DNA of 64,000 bases. Origin: Ignavibacteria bacterium UBA7675 (GTDB lineage Bacteria > Bacteroidota > Ignavibacteria > Kapaibacteriales > UB7675). The stretch is from positions 62,001 to 126,000 of the forward strand of contig DLHF01000080.1 of the NCBI GenBank assembly GCA_002483085.1, written 5' to 3'. Numbering within the stretch: the stretch's first letter is position 1; each line of letters begins with the position of its first letter. Below are positions 52,694 through 61,688 of the stretch, one piece after another. Below the pieces are notes generated by a model. It was not told the DNA's origin. It made no database searches and saw only the letters and a program-made list of their open reading frames with translations. A program made the position numbers and the translations under genes.

Positions 52694-54177
52694 ACACAGG
52701 CACCAACGGCATAGATGCTTTTCCACTCGATAAACTTTTCCCGCCGCTGCACTCGCTTCCTCTTCTATTCAAAGTGCTGCTGCTGCTGGGCTTAAGTGGA
52801 TTTGTAGCACTGGCTCTATTTACCGAGCAATATCTGATAGCAGGAGGCTTTGTCGGAGTAGTGGTTGTTGGGGCTCTGATGGTGATGAACCCCAGGCTCT
52901 GGCTATACGGAGCTATACTATTATGGACAGTTTGGTTTCGCAGCTCTGATAAGGAGGTATCCCTTCTTGATGTTGGGATGGTTGGTTACTACATGGGGGG
53001 GCTGATAGCATGGTTTATCGGGATGGTCATATCGCGTAGAAAGCTCATACGCAATTTTGCAGACCAACTGATCCTTATCTTCTTCTCATTAGGGGTAGTT
53101 AACTTCGTAATTGCCTGGCTCAATGGAGTAGAACTTCTTCTGTGGCTTCGTGAATCCCTGCTGTTTGCCTTTTTGCTTTACTACTTTCCTATAAGAGAGC
53201 TTATATGTACGCGTAAGTATCTTATCCAATTTATGAGCCTCGCAGCTCTGGTGATATTTGTTCTTGGGATCACCAATCTGCGTATGTATATCGAAGCTGC
53301 GGGTAACGCAGTTTACGCATTCAACATCTTGAGTTCGCGCGTAAGCCTCAACGAGACCATTTTTCTCGGTGCAGCGTTGTGTAGTACAGTATTTCTTCTT
53401 TATAGCCGCCGCTGGCATCATAAGGTTTTCTTTCTCGGTCTTACTATCTTTTATTCGATGGTGCTTATTGCAAGCTTCACTCGTGGAGCATGGCTTACAT
53501 TTATTATTGGGCTAGGTGTTATCTTTTTTTTAGTGAATCGGCAGAAACGTCTTGCCTTGGGAGCTTACATAGGAGTAGGGATAGTGTGCTTTGTCCTTGC
53601 TATATCGTTGTTTCTGGGTGGTATGAGTGACTTTATTTTTCGCAGTATCGAATCGCGTTTTTCTTCATCTGCGAAGGGAACCGGTGATATTTCTGTAAAT
53701 GCAAGGGTGGTGGAGTCGGAAGCTGCAATCGAAGGAATATACAAGCATCCGCTGAGCGGAGCCGGGATGGGAGCACGGGTCACTTTTTATGATATCATCG
53801 ATCGTTGGACTTCGTCTCCAACCTTTCTGCACAACGGCTATATATTTATTACCTACAAATTGGGCATTCCAATGGCCTTATTTTTTCTCCTCGGTCTCCT
53901 CTTGTACCAAACTAAAGGAGTGGTTGCGGCTTATCGTATCCGTGACCCATTGTACCAATGTATTGCTATTGGAGCCACAGCTTCTCTTTTGGCAGCGCTT
54001 ATTATCTCGCTTACTTCAAATCAATTTATCCTACGGCATGGGCTTGCTCTCATCGCAGTGTATATAGCGCTTATCGCAATTGTAGATAATTTGTGGCAGG
54101 AACAGTTGCAGATCGGTGCTCTTACTCTGCCCGGAAGTAATAGCAAGTCGCCAGCCGATACAGTGCCCTTGCTGTAG
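52690..54177 (+). CDS. O-antigen polymerase/ligase family membrane protein (Wzy/WaaL-like)
   Basis: 495 residues with about 12 membrane segments. It starts in an ATGA overlap with the preceding gene. The large periplasmic loop (FIFRSIESRFSSSAKGTGDISVNARVVESEAAIEGIYKHPLSGAGMGARVT, beginning near residue 315) with the 'hPlsGaGmG' strand end is the family signature. Polymerases and ligases cannot be told apart by sequence; context with one flippase and no separate polymerase favours Wzy. Confidence 0.85.
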   Translation: MNTGTNGIDAFPLDKLFPPLHSLPLLFKVLLLLGLSGFVALALFTEQYLIAGGFVGVVVVGALMVMNPRLWLYGAILLWTVWFRSSDKEVSLLDVGMVGYYMGGLIAWFIGMVISRRKLIRNFADQLILIFFSLGVVNFVIAWLNGVELLLWLRESLLFAFLLYYFPIRELICTRKYLIQFMSLAALVIFVLGITNLRMYIEAAGNAVYAFNILSSRVSLNETIFLGAALCSTVFLLYSRRWHHKVFFLGLTIFYSMVLIASFTRGAWLTFIIGLGVIFFLVNRQKRLALGAYIGVGIVCFVLAISLFLGGMSDFIFRSIESRFSSSAKGTGDISVNARVVESEAAIEGIYKHPLSGAGMGARVTFYDIIDRWTSSPTFLHNGYIFITYKLGIPMALFFLLGLLLYQTKGVVAAYRIRDPLYQCIAIGATASLLAALIISLTSNQFILRHGLALIAVYIALIAIVDNLWQEQLQIGALTLPGSNSKSPADTVPLL

Positions 54178-54240
54178 ATAGAACGTTTCTACGGGTTGAG
54201 GCTAAAATACGCTGGTGTGTAATCATTCTTCTTTGTCGAC

Positions 54241-55014
54241 ATGAATAATCAGCCGCTTGTAAGTATCATTACTGTTGTTCTGAACGACAGACACGGTTTG
54301 GAACAGACTCTTCGCAGTGTACAGAGCCAGACTTATCGCCACATCGAGTACATTGTCGTGGATGGAGGGTCGACCGATGGGACGCAAGAAGTGCTGCGGA
54401 TGCATGGCGATAGTGTACAAAGGTGGATTAGCGAACCGGACAAGGGAATAGGCGATGCCTTTAATAAAGGGATTGCTATGGCAACCGGGGAAATCGTTGG
54501 CATTCTAAACGCTGGTGACCGCTATCAGTTCGATACAGTAGAAACCATCATACATGAGTATCTGAAATGTACAGATCGCAGCTCATTTTTTTGCTCGGGA
54601 AATATGCGTGTCAATGAGTGGGATGTGGTGCTTAAAGCCGATCCGGGGTATGCGCGTAAGATTCCTTTTATGATGCCTCTTATCAATCATCCTACGTGCT
54701 TTGTAGCTGCTGACATCTATCGCAGAGTAGGAGGTTTTGCTCTGAATATAGCTATTGCTATGGATTATGAGTTTCTCAAGCGCTGCCATAAGTCGGGAAT
54801 ATCTATCCAGTGCCTCGATAAGATATTAGTGGAAATTGATTCTTATGGAATAAGCGACCGTCGCTTTTGGACGGGGTATCGTGAGCTGCTAAAGTATTCA
54901 GATAATAAACTGTTTACGTTGCTTATAGGGCCGCTGATGTTGTACAATCGCTTACGGCTTGCAGAAAAGAAGAGACGGCGGCAGACTGTTCCTACCTCGA
55001 AGGCTGCCAGATAG
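54241..55014 (+). CDS. glycosyltransferase family 2
   Basis: 257 residues. VSIITVVLNDRHGLEQTLRSVQSQ, then YIVVDGGSTDGTQEV, SEPDKGIGDAFNKGIAMATGEIVGILNAGDRY (metal site at the Ala-Gly-Asp), and INHPTCFVAADIYRRVGGF. This is the WcaA-like group of GT2 common in capsule loci. The C-terminus is short and basic. Its end overlaps the convergent next gene by 23 bases. Confidence 0.9.
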   Translation: MNNQPLVSIITVVLNDRHGLEQTLRSVQSQTYRHIEYIVVDGGSTDGTQEVLRMHGDSVQRWISEPDKGIGDAFNKGIAMATGEIVGILNAGDRYQFDTVETIIHEYLKCTDRSSFFCSGNMRVNEWDVVLKADPGYARKIPFMMPLINHPTCFVAADIYRRVGGFALNIAIAMDYEFLKRCHKSGISIQCLDKILVEIDSYGISDRRFWTGYRELLKYSDNKLFTLLIGPLMLYNRLRLAEKKRRRQTVPTSKAAR

Positions 55015-56173
55015 TAGTGTGGCGCCCGCGTAAAAAACGCCATAAGCCCACCAATACGGCAATGTTTGTTACTACAAAATAGTAAGGCAGGGAGAACAGG
55101 ATGAATCTGACGCCGATAAGCGATAGGCAGTAGCCGATCAGGGCGCTGCCGTATAATGCGAGTTGCAAGTACAGCGCGATGTTTATCACCGGGTGATAGC
55201 CATACACTCCAATGCTCAGTGCGAACACTACAATGAGCAAAGCGGGAATACTCCAGCGCATTACTTTATGCGACCACAGAGCATAGGAGAGCAAGATGTT
55301 GCGGCTGAATAACAGGTCGGTAAAAAAAGCAATGGTTTGAAAATTGGTAGCAGAGTACCGCACTTTGCGCTTGTATTCCTGCTCCATGCTGTGCGCGGAT
55401 TCCTCATAAGCGATGGCCTGTGGCTTGTAGTACAGTTTGTGGCCTCCTGACAGCACAGAAAGGCTAATAAACAGATCGTCGGTGACAGCTCGGTCGAGCG
55501 GAATAGGGCGGTAGAGAGATTTGCGTATGGAAAAGAATCCGCCAAATGCTCCTATTAAAATGCCACAGTCTCCTTCGGCCTTTTTCAAGAAGCTGTCGTA
55601 CTCGAAGTAATTACCTTCTTCTACTCCTGCGCGCCGTGCCTGCGCCGATTCGTAAAAATGTATTCTGCCTGATATGCCGCCGAGTTTCGGATCGGTGTAG
55701 CCCTCTGTAAGCTGATGTACTGCATCGGGGATAAACTCTGTGTTGGCGTCGGTAAAAATTAGAATGTCGTGTGCTGCTGCCCGCACCAGATCATTTATGA
55801 CTGCTGCTTTGCCGCGCCTTTCAGTGAAAAGAAAAACGCGTACCTTTCCGGGGTGCTCGTCTGCCATCTGTTGTAGAATGGTATTCGTTTGGTCGCTGGA
55901 GCAGTCGGAACCTATGAGAATTTCCATGTTGCCGGAGTTGTAACACTGCCCGAGCAAATTCTCAATGCGCTGTTGTATTACTCTTTCTTCATTGTATGCC
56001 GAGATAAGAATGGATACAGGCGGCTCGCTTTTGCTAGACGGTGGCCGATATCGCACAAGGAAAGCGCTACACCAGATGATAACCGGGTAGAATACGTAGG
56101 AATGGAGGGGGATTGCGATTAGAATAATAAGAATAGTCGCAAGTAAAGAGTCGATTGCCATACACGGTGTCAT
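54992..56173 (-). CDS. membrane glycosyltransferase family 2 (cellulose/hyaluronan-synthase-like)
   Basis: 393 residues; ATGs at 56173 and 56161 are both possible. One N-terminal membrane helix, a GT-A catalytic domain (PVSILISAYNEERVIQQRI, IGSDCSSDQTN, ILIFTDANTEF, DDLFISLSVL) and three C-terminal membrane helices. The position of the usual QxxRW motif reads QEYKRKVRYSATN, so it is the non-processive or diverged kind (no Trp). It is on the minus strand, convergent and overlapping with the previous gene. Confidence 0.85.
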   Translation of the reverse strand: MTPCMAIDSLLATILIILIAIPLHSYVFYPVIIWCSAFLVRYRPPSSKSEPPVSILISAYNEERVIQQRIENLLGQCYNSGNMEILIGSDCSSDQTNTILQQMADEHPGKVRVFLFTERRGKAAVINDLVRAAAHDILIFTDANTEFIPDAVHQLTEGYTDPKLGGISGRIHFYESAQARRAGVEEGNYFEYDSFLKKAEGDCGILIGAFGGFFSIRKSLYRPIPLDRAVTDDLFISLSVLSGGHKLYYKPQAIAYEESAHSMEQEYKRKVRYSATNFQTIAFFTDLLFSRNILLSYALWSHKVMRWSIPALLIVVFALSIGVYGYHPVINIALYLQLALYGSALIGYCLSLIGVRFILFSLPYYFVVTNIAVLVGLWRFLRGRHTTIWQPSR

Positions 56174-56634
56174 TACAGTATCGAGTTTATCTGCCGCGCA
56201 AAGTTACTCAAAAGCAGGCTTCTTTTGTACTTTTTCTTGTCGCGTGCCGAAAACCCAGCCGTAGAGCGTATCTTTCACCTGTCGATTTCCGGGGATATTT
56301 CTATTTTTGCAGATGTTGGAGTTGTCTGAAGTTCGGCAAGCAGCGCCGAACCGCATGGCCGGAGTTCCCTTGAGCACTTTGGTCTTTGCACAGGTATTTG
56401 GTATGAGCCGATGCGAGGCCAGCGCCTAGTACATATCTACCGCGTGGCTGCTATGGCGCTTATTTTACGGCGGATAGCGGTTGGACATTGGATAATCGGT
56501 GTTGCGACCGGTGACAGCGACCAAGCCTGTGGACGAAGATGCCTGTGCCATAACAACGGGGCTGAAAAGAGCTTCCGGGTACATATGCCCTCCTTAACAG
56601 CAATTGTAGACAGCTTCATTATTACAGCAATATC
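56174..56634. other. divergent intergenic region carrying an inverted repeat-family copy
   Basis: 461 bases between divergent glycosyltransferase genes. Repeat copy R3 occupies 56430-56552 on the minus strand. The left 250 bases show no gene, and the frames there have no family similarity. Confidence 0.45.
56430..56552 (-). repeat. dispersed intergenic repeat, copy R3 (inverted)
   Basis: On the minus strand it reads tggcacaggcatcttcg, then tcgctgtcaccggtcgcaac, in the same order and spacing as R1 and R2; ccacgcgg occurs further on, as in R2 and R4. The plus-strand core is 56498-56550. This copy shows that the unit occurs in both orientations. Confidence 0.72.
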
Positions 56635-58638
56635 GTGTCAACTATTGAACGACTCCATCTGGAACCGACAGCGCACACACAGCAACCGCTTGTCTCTGTT
56701 GTCATTGTAAACTACAATGTCCGGGATTTTCTGCACAATTGCCTCCAGTCGTTGCAACGCTCCCTGCACGGCATGGCCAGCGAGGTCATAGTAATCGACA
56801 ACCATTCTACTGATGGCTCTGTAGAGTTTCTGACGCCGTTGTTTCCTGAAGTACGATTTATAGCGCTCAAAGAGAATCTCGGCTTCGGCAAGGCCAATAA
56901 CATCGGGTTTTCTATGTCGAAAGGCCGGTATGTATTGTGTCTTAATCCTGATACGCTTTTGAGCGAAGACACTATGGAGGTGATGTTCGACTATATGGAG
57001 CAGCATCCGGATGTGGGGCTGAGTGGATGCCGGTTGCTCAATGGCGATGGAACCTTCCAACTCGCTTGCCGTCGTGGTTTTCCCACGCCGTGGGTTGCTT
57101 TTACTAGGTCGTTCGGACTGCAGAGCCTTTTCCCGAAATCGCCATTGTTTGGTCGTTATAACCAGACTTTTCGCGACGTGAACGAAACCTATAATGTAGA
57201 TGCAGTGAGTGGTGCATTTATGCTAATCAGGCGGGAAGCTCTCGAACAGGTACAGGGATTTGACCCCGATTTTTTCATGTACGGCGAAGACCTCGACATC
57301 TGCTACCGCATTACGCAGCACGGCTGGAACGTGGCGTATGTTCACACTACGTCGGTGATTCACTTTAAAGGCGAGAGCACCAAGCGCAGTTCTCTCAATG
57401 AAGTTGGCGTATTCTACGACGCTATGGCGATTTTTGTGCGTAAGCATTTTGCGTCTTCGCAGCTTTTTCTGCTGTTCCTCCGCACTGGTATTATGGTGCG
57501 AACAGCAGTAGCTTATATTAACTTTTATCGACCGCAGATTCTTCTGCTTTTGTTCGACATAGTGTGTGTAAACATTGCACTGCTATTGAGCACGCAGTTG
57601 CGCATGGGAGAGTTTTTTGGTTTCCCATCGATAGCTTATCCCACTGTGCAGATTGTGGTTTCGGTTGTGGTGGTTCTGGCTATGCTCTTTACGGGCGAGT
57701 ATCTTTCGCGCACAGTCCCTTCTATTCGCCGTGCCTTTTCGGCGCTGATGATCAGCTTTTTCATTCTGTCGTCCATGACGTATTTTTTTCGCGACTATGC
57801 ATTTAGCCGTGGAGTGCTGCTGATGACCATAGGATTTAGCTTGGTGCTGACGGCGCTTGTGCGAACTGTTCTGTTAGTATTCGACAAAATTTATGGTGCA
57901 CAGGCTGACAGGCGGCTTGCCGTGATTGGCATCAACGACGCCACAGAGCAACTTTTGCAGGAGTTTGAGCGCGCAGATGCTCGCAACACAGCAATTGTAG
58001 GCATCATTGCAACAGAAGAGGGGGCGCCGGAGCGGTTTGGCAATAAGCCTGTGCTCGGCAACATTGAATATTTAGAAAAGATTTTACGCAGATATAGCAT
58101 ACGCGAAGTAATTATTACCGACAATACGATGCCGCGTATGGAGATGATGCGCCGGATTGCCACTGTTGCGGGGTCGTCTGCACATTTCCATTTTGCCGAC
58201 ATGTACGACGAAATTGTCGTGGCGCGAATCATCGAAAAGCTCACGGGTTTATCGCCTGCATTTCCCCAGTACAACATTACTTTACCCCGATATCGTATCA
58301 TCAAAAGGAGCATTGATATTGTTGGAGCTCTTTTTCTTTTGACAATTGGGCTTCCCGTTGTATATTTGGCTTCAGTAAACCCCCATGGTGTATTGTGGAA
58401 AATCAAACAGGTCCTACGAGGCAGATTTAGTTTGTTCGGCGTGTATCCGACAACAGATTCTGGACCAGCTCTGGGGAAAGTAGGGTTAACTGGACTGGCT
58501 CATATAAGTGAGCCGGATCAACTCTCGCGGCAGGCGATTCGCAATTTAAATGAGTATTATGTGCGGCACTATACATTGTCGCTTGATCTAGAAATTTTTC
58601 TGAAATTTTTCTCCCGTAAGACCAGTGGCGTCAGATAA
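56635..58638 (+). CDS. GT2 glycosyltransferase fused to a degenerate phosphoglycosyl transferase (PGT) module
   Basis: 667 residues from a GTG at 56635. Residues about 20-290 are a complete rhamnosyltransferase-like GT2 domain (SVVIVNYNVRDFLHNCLQSL, VIDNHSTDGS, LCLNPDTLL, FFMYGEDLDICYRI). Then come four or five membrane helices, a CoA-binding-like domain (RLAVIGINDATEQLLQEFE, VLGNIEYLEKILR), one more helix (RSIDIVGALFLLTIGLPVVYL) and a remnant of the PGT domain. The remnant keeps GLTGLAHIS and YYVRHYTLSLDLEIFLKFF but has lost FRQER..KFRSM and the Asp-Glu dyad segment; SLVGPRP reads SLFGVYP. The PGT part is therefore likely inactive and perhaps a membrane or lipid docking module. accA overlaps its end by 14 bases. 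Confidence 0.85.
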   Translation: MSTIERLHLEPTAHTQQPLVSVVIVNYNVRDFLHNCLQSLQRSLHGMASEVIVIDNHSTDGSVEFLTPLFPEVRFIALKENLGFGKANNIGFSMSKGRYVLCLNPDTLLSEDTMEVMFDYMEQHPDVGLSGCRLLNGDGTFQLACRRGFPTPWVAFTRSFGLQSLFPKSPLFGRYNQTFRDVNETYNVDAVSGAFMLIRREALEQVQGFDPDFFMYGEDLDICYRITQHGWNVAYVHTTSVIHFKGESTKRSSLNEVGVFYDAMAIFVRKHFASSQLFLLFLRTGIMVRTAVAYINFYRPQILLLLFDIVCVNIALLLSTQLRMGEFFGFPSIAYPTVQIVVSVVVVLAMLFTGEYLSRTVPSIRRAFSALMISFFILSSMTYFFRDYAFSRGVLLMTIGFSLVLTALVRTVLLVFDKIYGAQADRRLAVIGINDATEQLLQEFERADARNTAIVGIIATEEGAPERFGNKPVLGNIEYLEKILRRYSIREVIITDNTMPRMEMMRRIATVAGSSAHFHFADMYDEIVVARIIEKLTGLSPAFPQYNITLPRYRIIKRSIDIVGALFLLTIGLPVVYLASVNPHGVLWKIKQVLRGRFSLFGVYPTTDSGPALGKVGLTGLAHISEPDQLSRQAIRNLNEYYVRHYTLSLDLEIFLKFFSRKTSGVR

Positions 58639-59623
58639 GAACACACGAATAATTCTGGACTTCGAGAAGCCGATCGTTGAATTGGAAAAGAAAATCGCTG
58701 AAATGCGCTCGATGGCCGACTCATTGGATATAGGACCGGAGATCGCGCGATTGGAGGAGAAGGTTGAAGAGCTGCGGGCTGAAGTCTATTCCAAGCTAAC
58801 GAGATGGCAACGGGTACAGATAGCACGTCACCCTCAGCGTCCGTATACGCTGGACTATATTAGTAATGTTTTCACAGATTTTGTAGAACTGCACGGAGAC
58901 CGCGCATTTCGGGACGACCCGGCAATCGTGGGTGGTTTTGCAAAATTCAACGGTGAATCAGTCCTTGTTCTCGGCCACCAGAAGGGGCGCGACACAAAAT
59001 CCAATATTATGCGTAAGTTCGGTATGCCCGATCCCGAAGGCTACCGCAAGGCGCACCGACTATTTCTCTTGGCAGAGAAATTCAATCGTCCTGTTATTAC
59101 TCTTATCGATACACAGGGAGCTTATCCCGGGCTTGAAGCAGAAGAACGAGGCCAGGCCGAAGCTATTGCTCGCAATCTCATGCTCATGTCGCGGCTGCGT
59201 GTGCCGATAATAGTGATTATTATTGGTGAAGGGGCTTCTGGGGGAGCTCTTGGTATTGGTGTCGGAGATCGTATCCTTATGCTTGAAAACTCATGGTATT
59301 CGGTTATTGCCCCTGAGTCTTGTTCGAGTATTTTATGGAGAAGCTGGGATTACAAGGAACAGGCGGCAGAAGCTCTACGCCTTACAGCTCCTGATCTTAA
59401 AAGCGTGGGAATTGTTGATACTATTATTTCGGAACCCGTTGGAGGAGCCCATCGCGATCCGGATACAATGTTTGGCATTTTCCATCGTGTAGTCACCTCG
59501 GAGCTACAGGAACTTAAACGCATACCTACCGACCGGCTTTTGGAGATGCGATTAGAAAAATTTAGTAATATGGGAGTATGGCGAGAGGCCACTCCCGAAG
59601 AAACTGAAACAAGTGCGCTGTAA
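58625..59623 (+). CDS. accA: acetyl-CoA carboxylase carboxyltransferase subunit alpha
   Basis: 332 residues from a GTG at 58625 inside the end of the previous gene. An N-terminal coiled coil (ILDFEKPIVELEKKIAEMR...) is followed by the crotonase-like core with GHQKGRDTKSNIMRKFGMPDPEGYRKA, DTQGAYPGLEAEERGQAEAIARNL, GEGASGGALGIGVGDRILMLENSWYSVIAPE and CSSILWR. It transfers the carboxyl group from biotin to acetyl-CoA with AccD in fatty-acid synthesis. The length is normal. No other acc genes are adjacent. Confidence 0.97.
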   Translation: MASDKNTRIILDFEKPIVELEKKIAEMRSMADSLDIGPEIARLEEKVEELRAEVYSKLTRWQRVQIARHPQRPYTLDYISNVFTDFVELHGDRAFRDDPAIVGGFAKFNGESVLVLGHQKGRDTKSNIMRKFGMPDPEGYRKAHRLFLLAEKFNRPVITLIDTQGAYPGLEAEERGQAEAIARNLMLMSRLRVPIIVIIIGEGASGGALGIGVGDRILMLENSWYSVIAPESCSSILWRSWDYKEQAAEALRLTAPDLKSVGIVDTIISEPVGGAHRDPDTMFGIFHRVVTSELQELKRIPTDRLLEMRLEKFSNMGVWREATPEETETSAL

Positions 59624-59840
59624 CAGGTGTTATACGGACAGCGGGGAATTCGCCTAATTCACACACAATGTATCTGAGTTGGAGTCGATAAGAGGCGAGA
59701 CCCTCCTTGCATACTGTAAAGACAGATGGTAGAATGCATTCCCGCGATTATGTCCCTTACTCCTGTGGTGTTAGCCTGATAATACGTGTAGACAATGAAT
59801 AACACCTTATTCCCATAACCATATTAGGGAGTTTTTTTCC

Positions 59841-61688
59841 ATGAGTTACGACAAAGACAGAAACAAGGACTACCCAACCCGTACATTCAAGAAGCGTTCC
59901 TATGGCAACGACGATGAATCGTATAGCCCGCGGTATAATGACTACAGCGGCGACAGGGGAGACACTCGCGGCGATAGGGGAGATGCTCGCGGCGACAGGG
60001 GTAGTGGCGATCGTGGTGGCGATTACCGCGAACGCAGCAACGACCGAGGCGGTGACTACCGCGAACGCAGCAACGACCGAGGTGATTATCCTCGCAACGA
60101 CTCTCGCGAGCGCAACAATACCCGAGGTGATTATCCTCGCAACGACCGCAATGATTACCAGCGCAACGACTCTCGTGAGCGCAATAATAATGATCGTGGT
60201 GATTACCAGCGCAATAACAATGATCGTGGTGATTACCAGCGCAATGACTATCGCGAGCGCAACAACAATAATGATCGCGGCGACCGTGGTGACTACCAGC
60301 AGCGCAATGATTACCGACGTGAACGTCCGGCGCAAGAAGACAATGAATATCGCTGGAACCGCGAAGGCGCCAATTTGGGCAACGCCAGCGGATATCCGAA
60401 CAACAGCCAGCAGCGGTACTATAGTCGCCAGCCTCGTCCGTATCAGCAGCCGAACAATAATCCGTATCAGCAACGCCCCTCCTATCAGCCGCGCCCCTAT
60501 CAACCGCGCCCCTATCAGCAGGGTGGTGGCGGTGGCTACCAGCAGGGTGGTGGCGGTGGCGGACACTACCAGCAGGGTGGTGGCGGTGGCGGACACTACC
60601 AGCAGGGTGGTGGTGGTGGCTACCAGCAGCGCAACTACGACAATGGCGGCAGCAAAAATAATGCGTTTGTACGCCGTCAACCCCCGATGCAGCGCGATAA
60701 CCAGTACGATCGCCCGCAGCAATATGTGAAACGACCCAGTGGTCCGGGCGGTAAAATGCCTATCCTAAAGAAGAAGGCTCCTGCCCGCTTCATGAAAAAG
60801 TCGCCTGTAAGCCCGAAACACTTTATTTCTCTGCCGCGCGCTTTGCGTTCGCATCAGTTCGCATCCCGGCAGATTGCTATCGACTTTATTAAAAATGCCC
60901 GCGTCCTAGTGAATAATGCGGTGATGAGCGACCCAAATGCACGGGTAAACGCCAAGCGAGATAGGCTGATGGTAGATGCGATGCCACTGGCTGCCAACCG
61001 CCTTACCTATATTGTGGTGAATAAGCCCAAAGGTCTCGTTCCGTCTAAAGAGATCAATGTGGAAACTATGCATTCATTAGTGCCGCATACCGAGCATTGG
61101 CACTTTCCTGCAGGGCGCCTCAATAAGGCTGCAACTGGTTTGGTGATCCTTACCAATGACCCGGCGCAGAACAACTATCTCAACTCGCCGTTCAAGCAGC
61201 TCGAAAAAGAGTATCATGTAAAAGTACATCGCGCTCCCAAAAAGACTGAAATAACGGCGATTACCAAAGCGTTGCGCCTGTTGCAGAGCGATGAGTACCA
61301 AAAAGAAGTTCGTGTAGAAATCCTCCAGAAAAATGCACGTAGCTGCTGGTTGGCTATCACTTTGCACGAAGGTAAACTCACCGAAATGCGCTCTGCTCTG
61401 AAAGAAGTTGGCCTGGAAGTGCTTTCGTTCCATCGCTACCGTATCGGTGGTATTACGACCCATATCATATCGGCTGGCTCGTGGAAGCAAATGAACGAAC
61501 TGGAAATTGCTCAGCTTACCGATGGCGATACTCTCGTCGCGTCCTTCTTGTTCAAAAAGCTGGAGCGTGTGAACAGTCGTCATAAGCTGGAAGATAATGC
61601 TAACGATATCGACGAAAATGCCGACCTCGATGACGATGATGACGACAAGGGTGAAGGCGAGGACGAAGTAGAACAGACACAGGAGTAA
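59841..61688 (+). CDS. RsuA/RluB-type pseudouridine synthase homologue with RGG-like N-terminus and catalytic Asp replaced by Asn
   Basis: 615 residues. The first 320 are low-complexity, rich in Arg, Asn, Asp, Tyr, Gly and Gln, with tandem repeats (GDYQRN, SNDRGGDYRER, YQQGGGGG). A Lys-rich linker leads to an S4-like domain (about 330-385: LPRALRSHQFASRQIAIDFI) and the synthase core (TYIVVNKPKGLVPS, FPAGRLNKAATGLVILTND, LEKEYHVKV). In active enzymes the core motif reads GRLD; here it is GRLN, Asn at residue 428 (codon at 61122-61124). The C-terminus is acidic (DDDDDDKGEGEDE). It probably still binds rRNA or other RNA; catalysis is doubtful. The Nudix start overlaps its stop by one base. Confidence 0.88.
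   Translation: MSYDKDRNKDYPTRTFKKRSYGNDDESYSPRYNDYSGDRGDTRGDRGDARGDRGSGDRGGDYRERSNDRGGDYRERSNDRGDYPRNDSRERNNTRGDYPRNDRNDYQRNDSRERNNNDRGDYQRNNNDRGDYQRNDYRERNNNNDRGDRGDYQQRNDYRRERPAQEDNEYRWNREGANLGNASGYPNNSQQRYYSRQPRPYQQPNNNPYQQRPSYQPRPYQPRPYQQGGGGGYQQGGGGGGHYQQGGGGGGHYQQGGGGGYQQRNYDNGGSKNNAFVRRQPPMQRDNQYDRPQQYVKRPSGPGGKMPILKKKAPARFMKKSPVSPKHFISLPRALRSHQFASRQIAIDFIKNARVLVNNAVMSDPNARVNAKRDRLMVDAMPLAANRLTYIVVNKPKGLVPSKEINVETMHSLVPHTEHWHFPAGRLNKAATGLVILTNDPAQNNYLNSPFKQLEKEYHVKVHRAPKKTEITAITKALRLLQSDEYQKEVRVEILQKNARSCWLAITLHEGKLTEMRSALKEVGLEVLSFHRYRIGGITTHIISAGSWKQMNELEIAQLTDGDTLVASFLFKKLERVNSRHKLEDNANDIDENADLDDDDDDKGEGEDEVEQTQE
60516..60623 (+). repeat. in-frame tandem repeats encoding YQQGGGGG(GH) units
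   Basis: Four copies of a unit beginning cagcagggtggtgg. Two are 30 bases long and identical (60540-60569, 60570-60599), flanked by two 24-base versions. They lie in the low-complexity part of the pseudouridine-synthase-like gene, and all units keep the reading frame. Copy number is likely variable between strains. Confidence 0.9.

Noticed and set aside
59757..60722. A 321-codon minus-strand frame and a 275-codon plus-strand frame over the low-complexity part of the pseudouridine-synthase-like gene
   Set aside because: Both arise from the biased repeated codons of the real gene; their products are monotonous Val/Ile/Ala/Thr runs with no family character.
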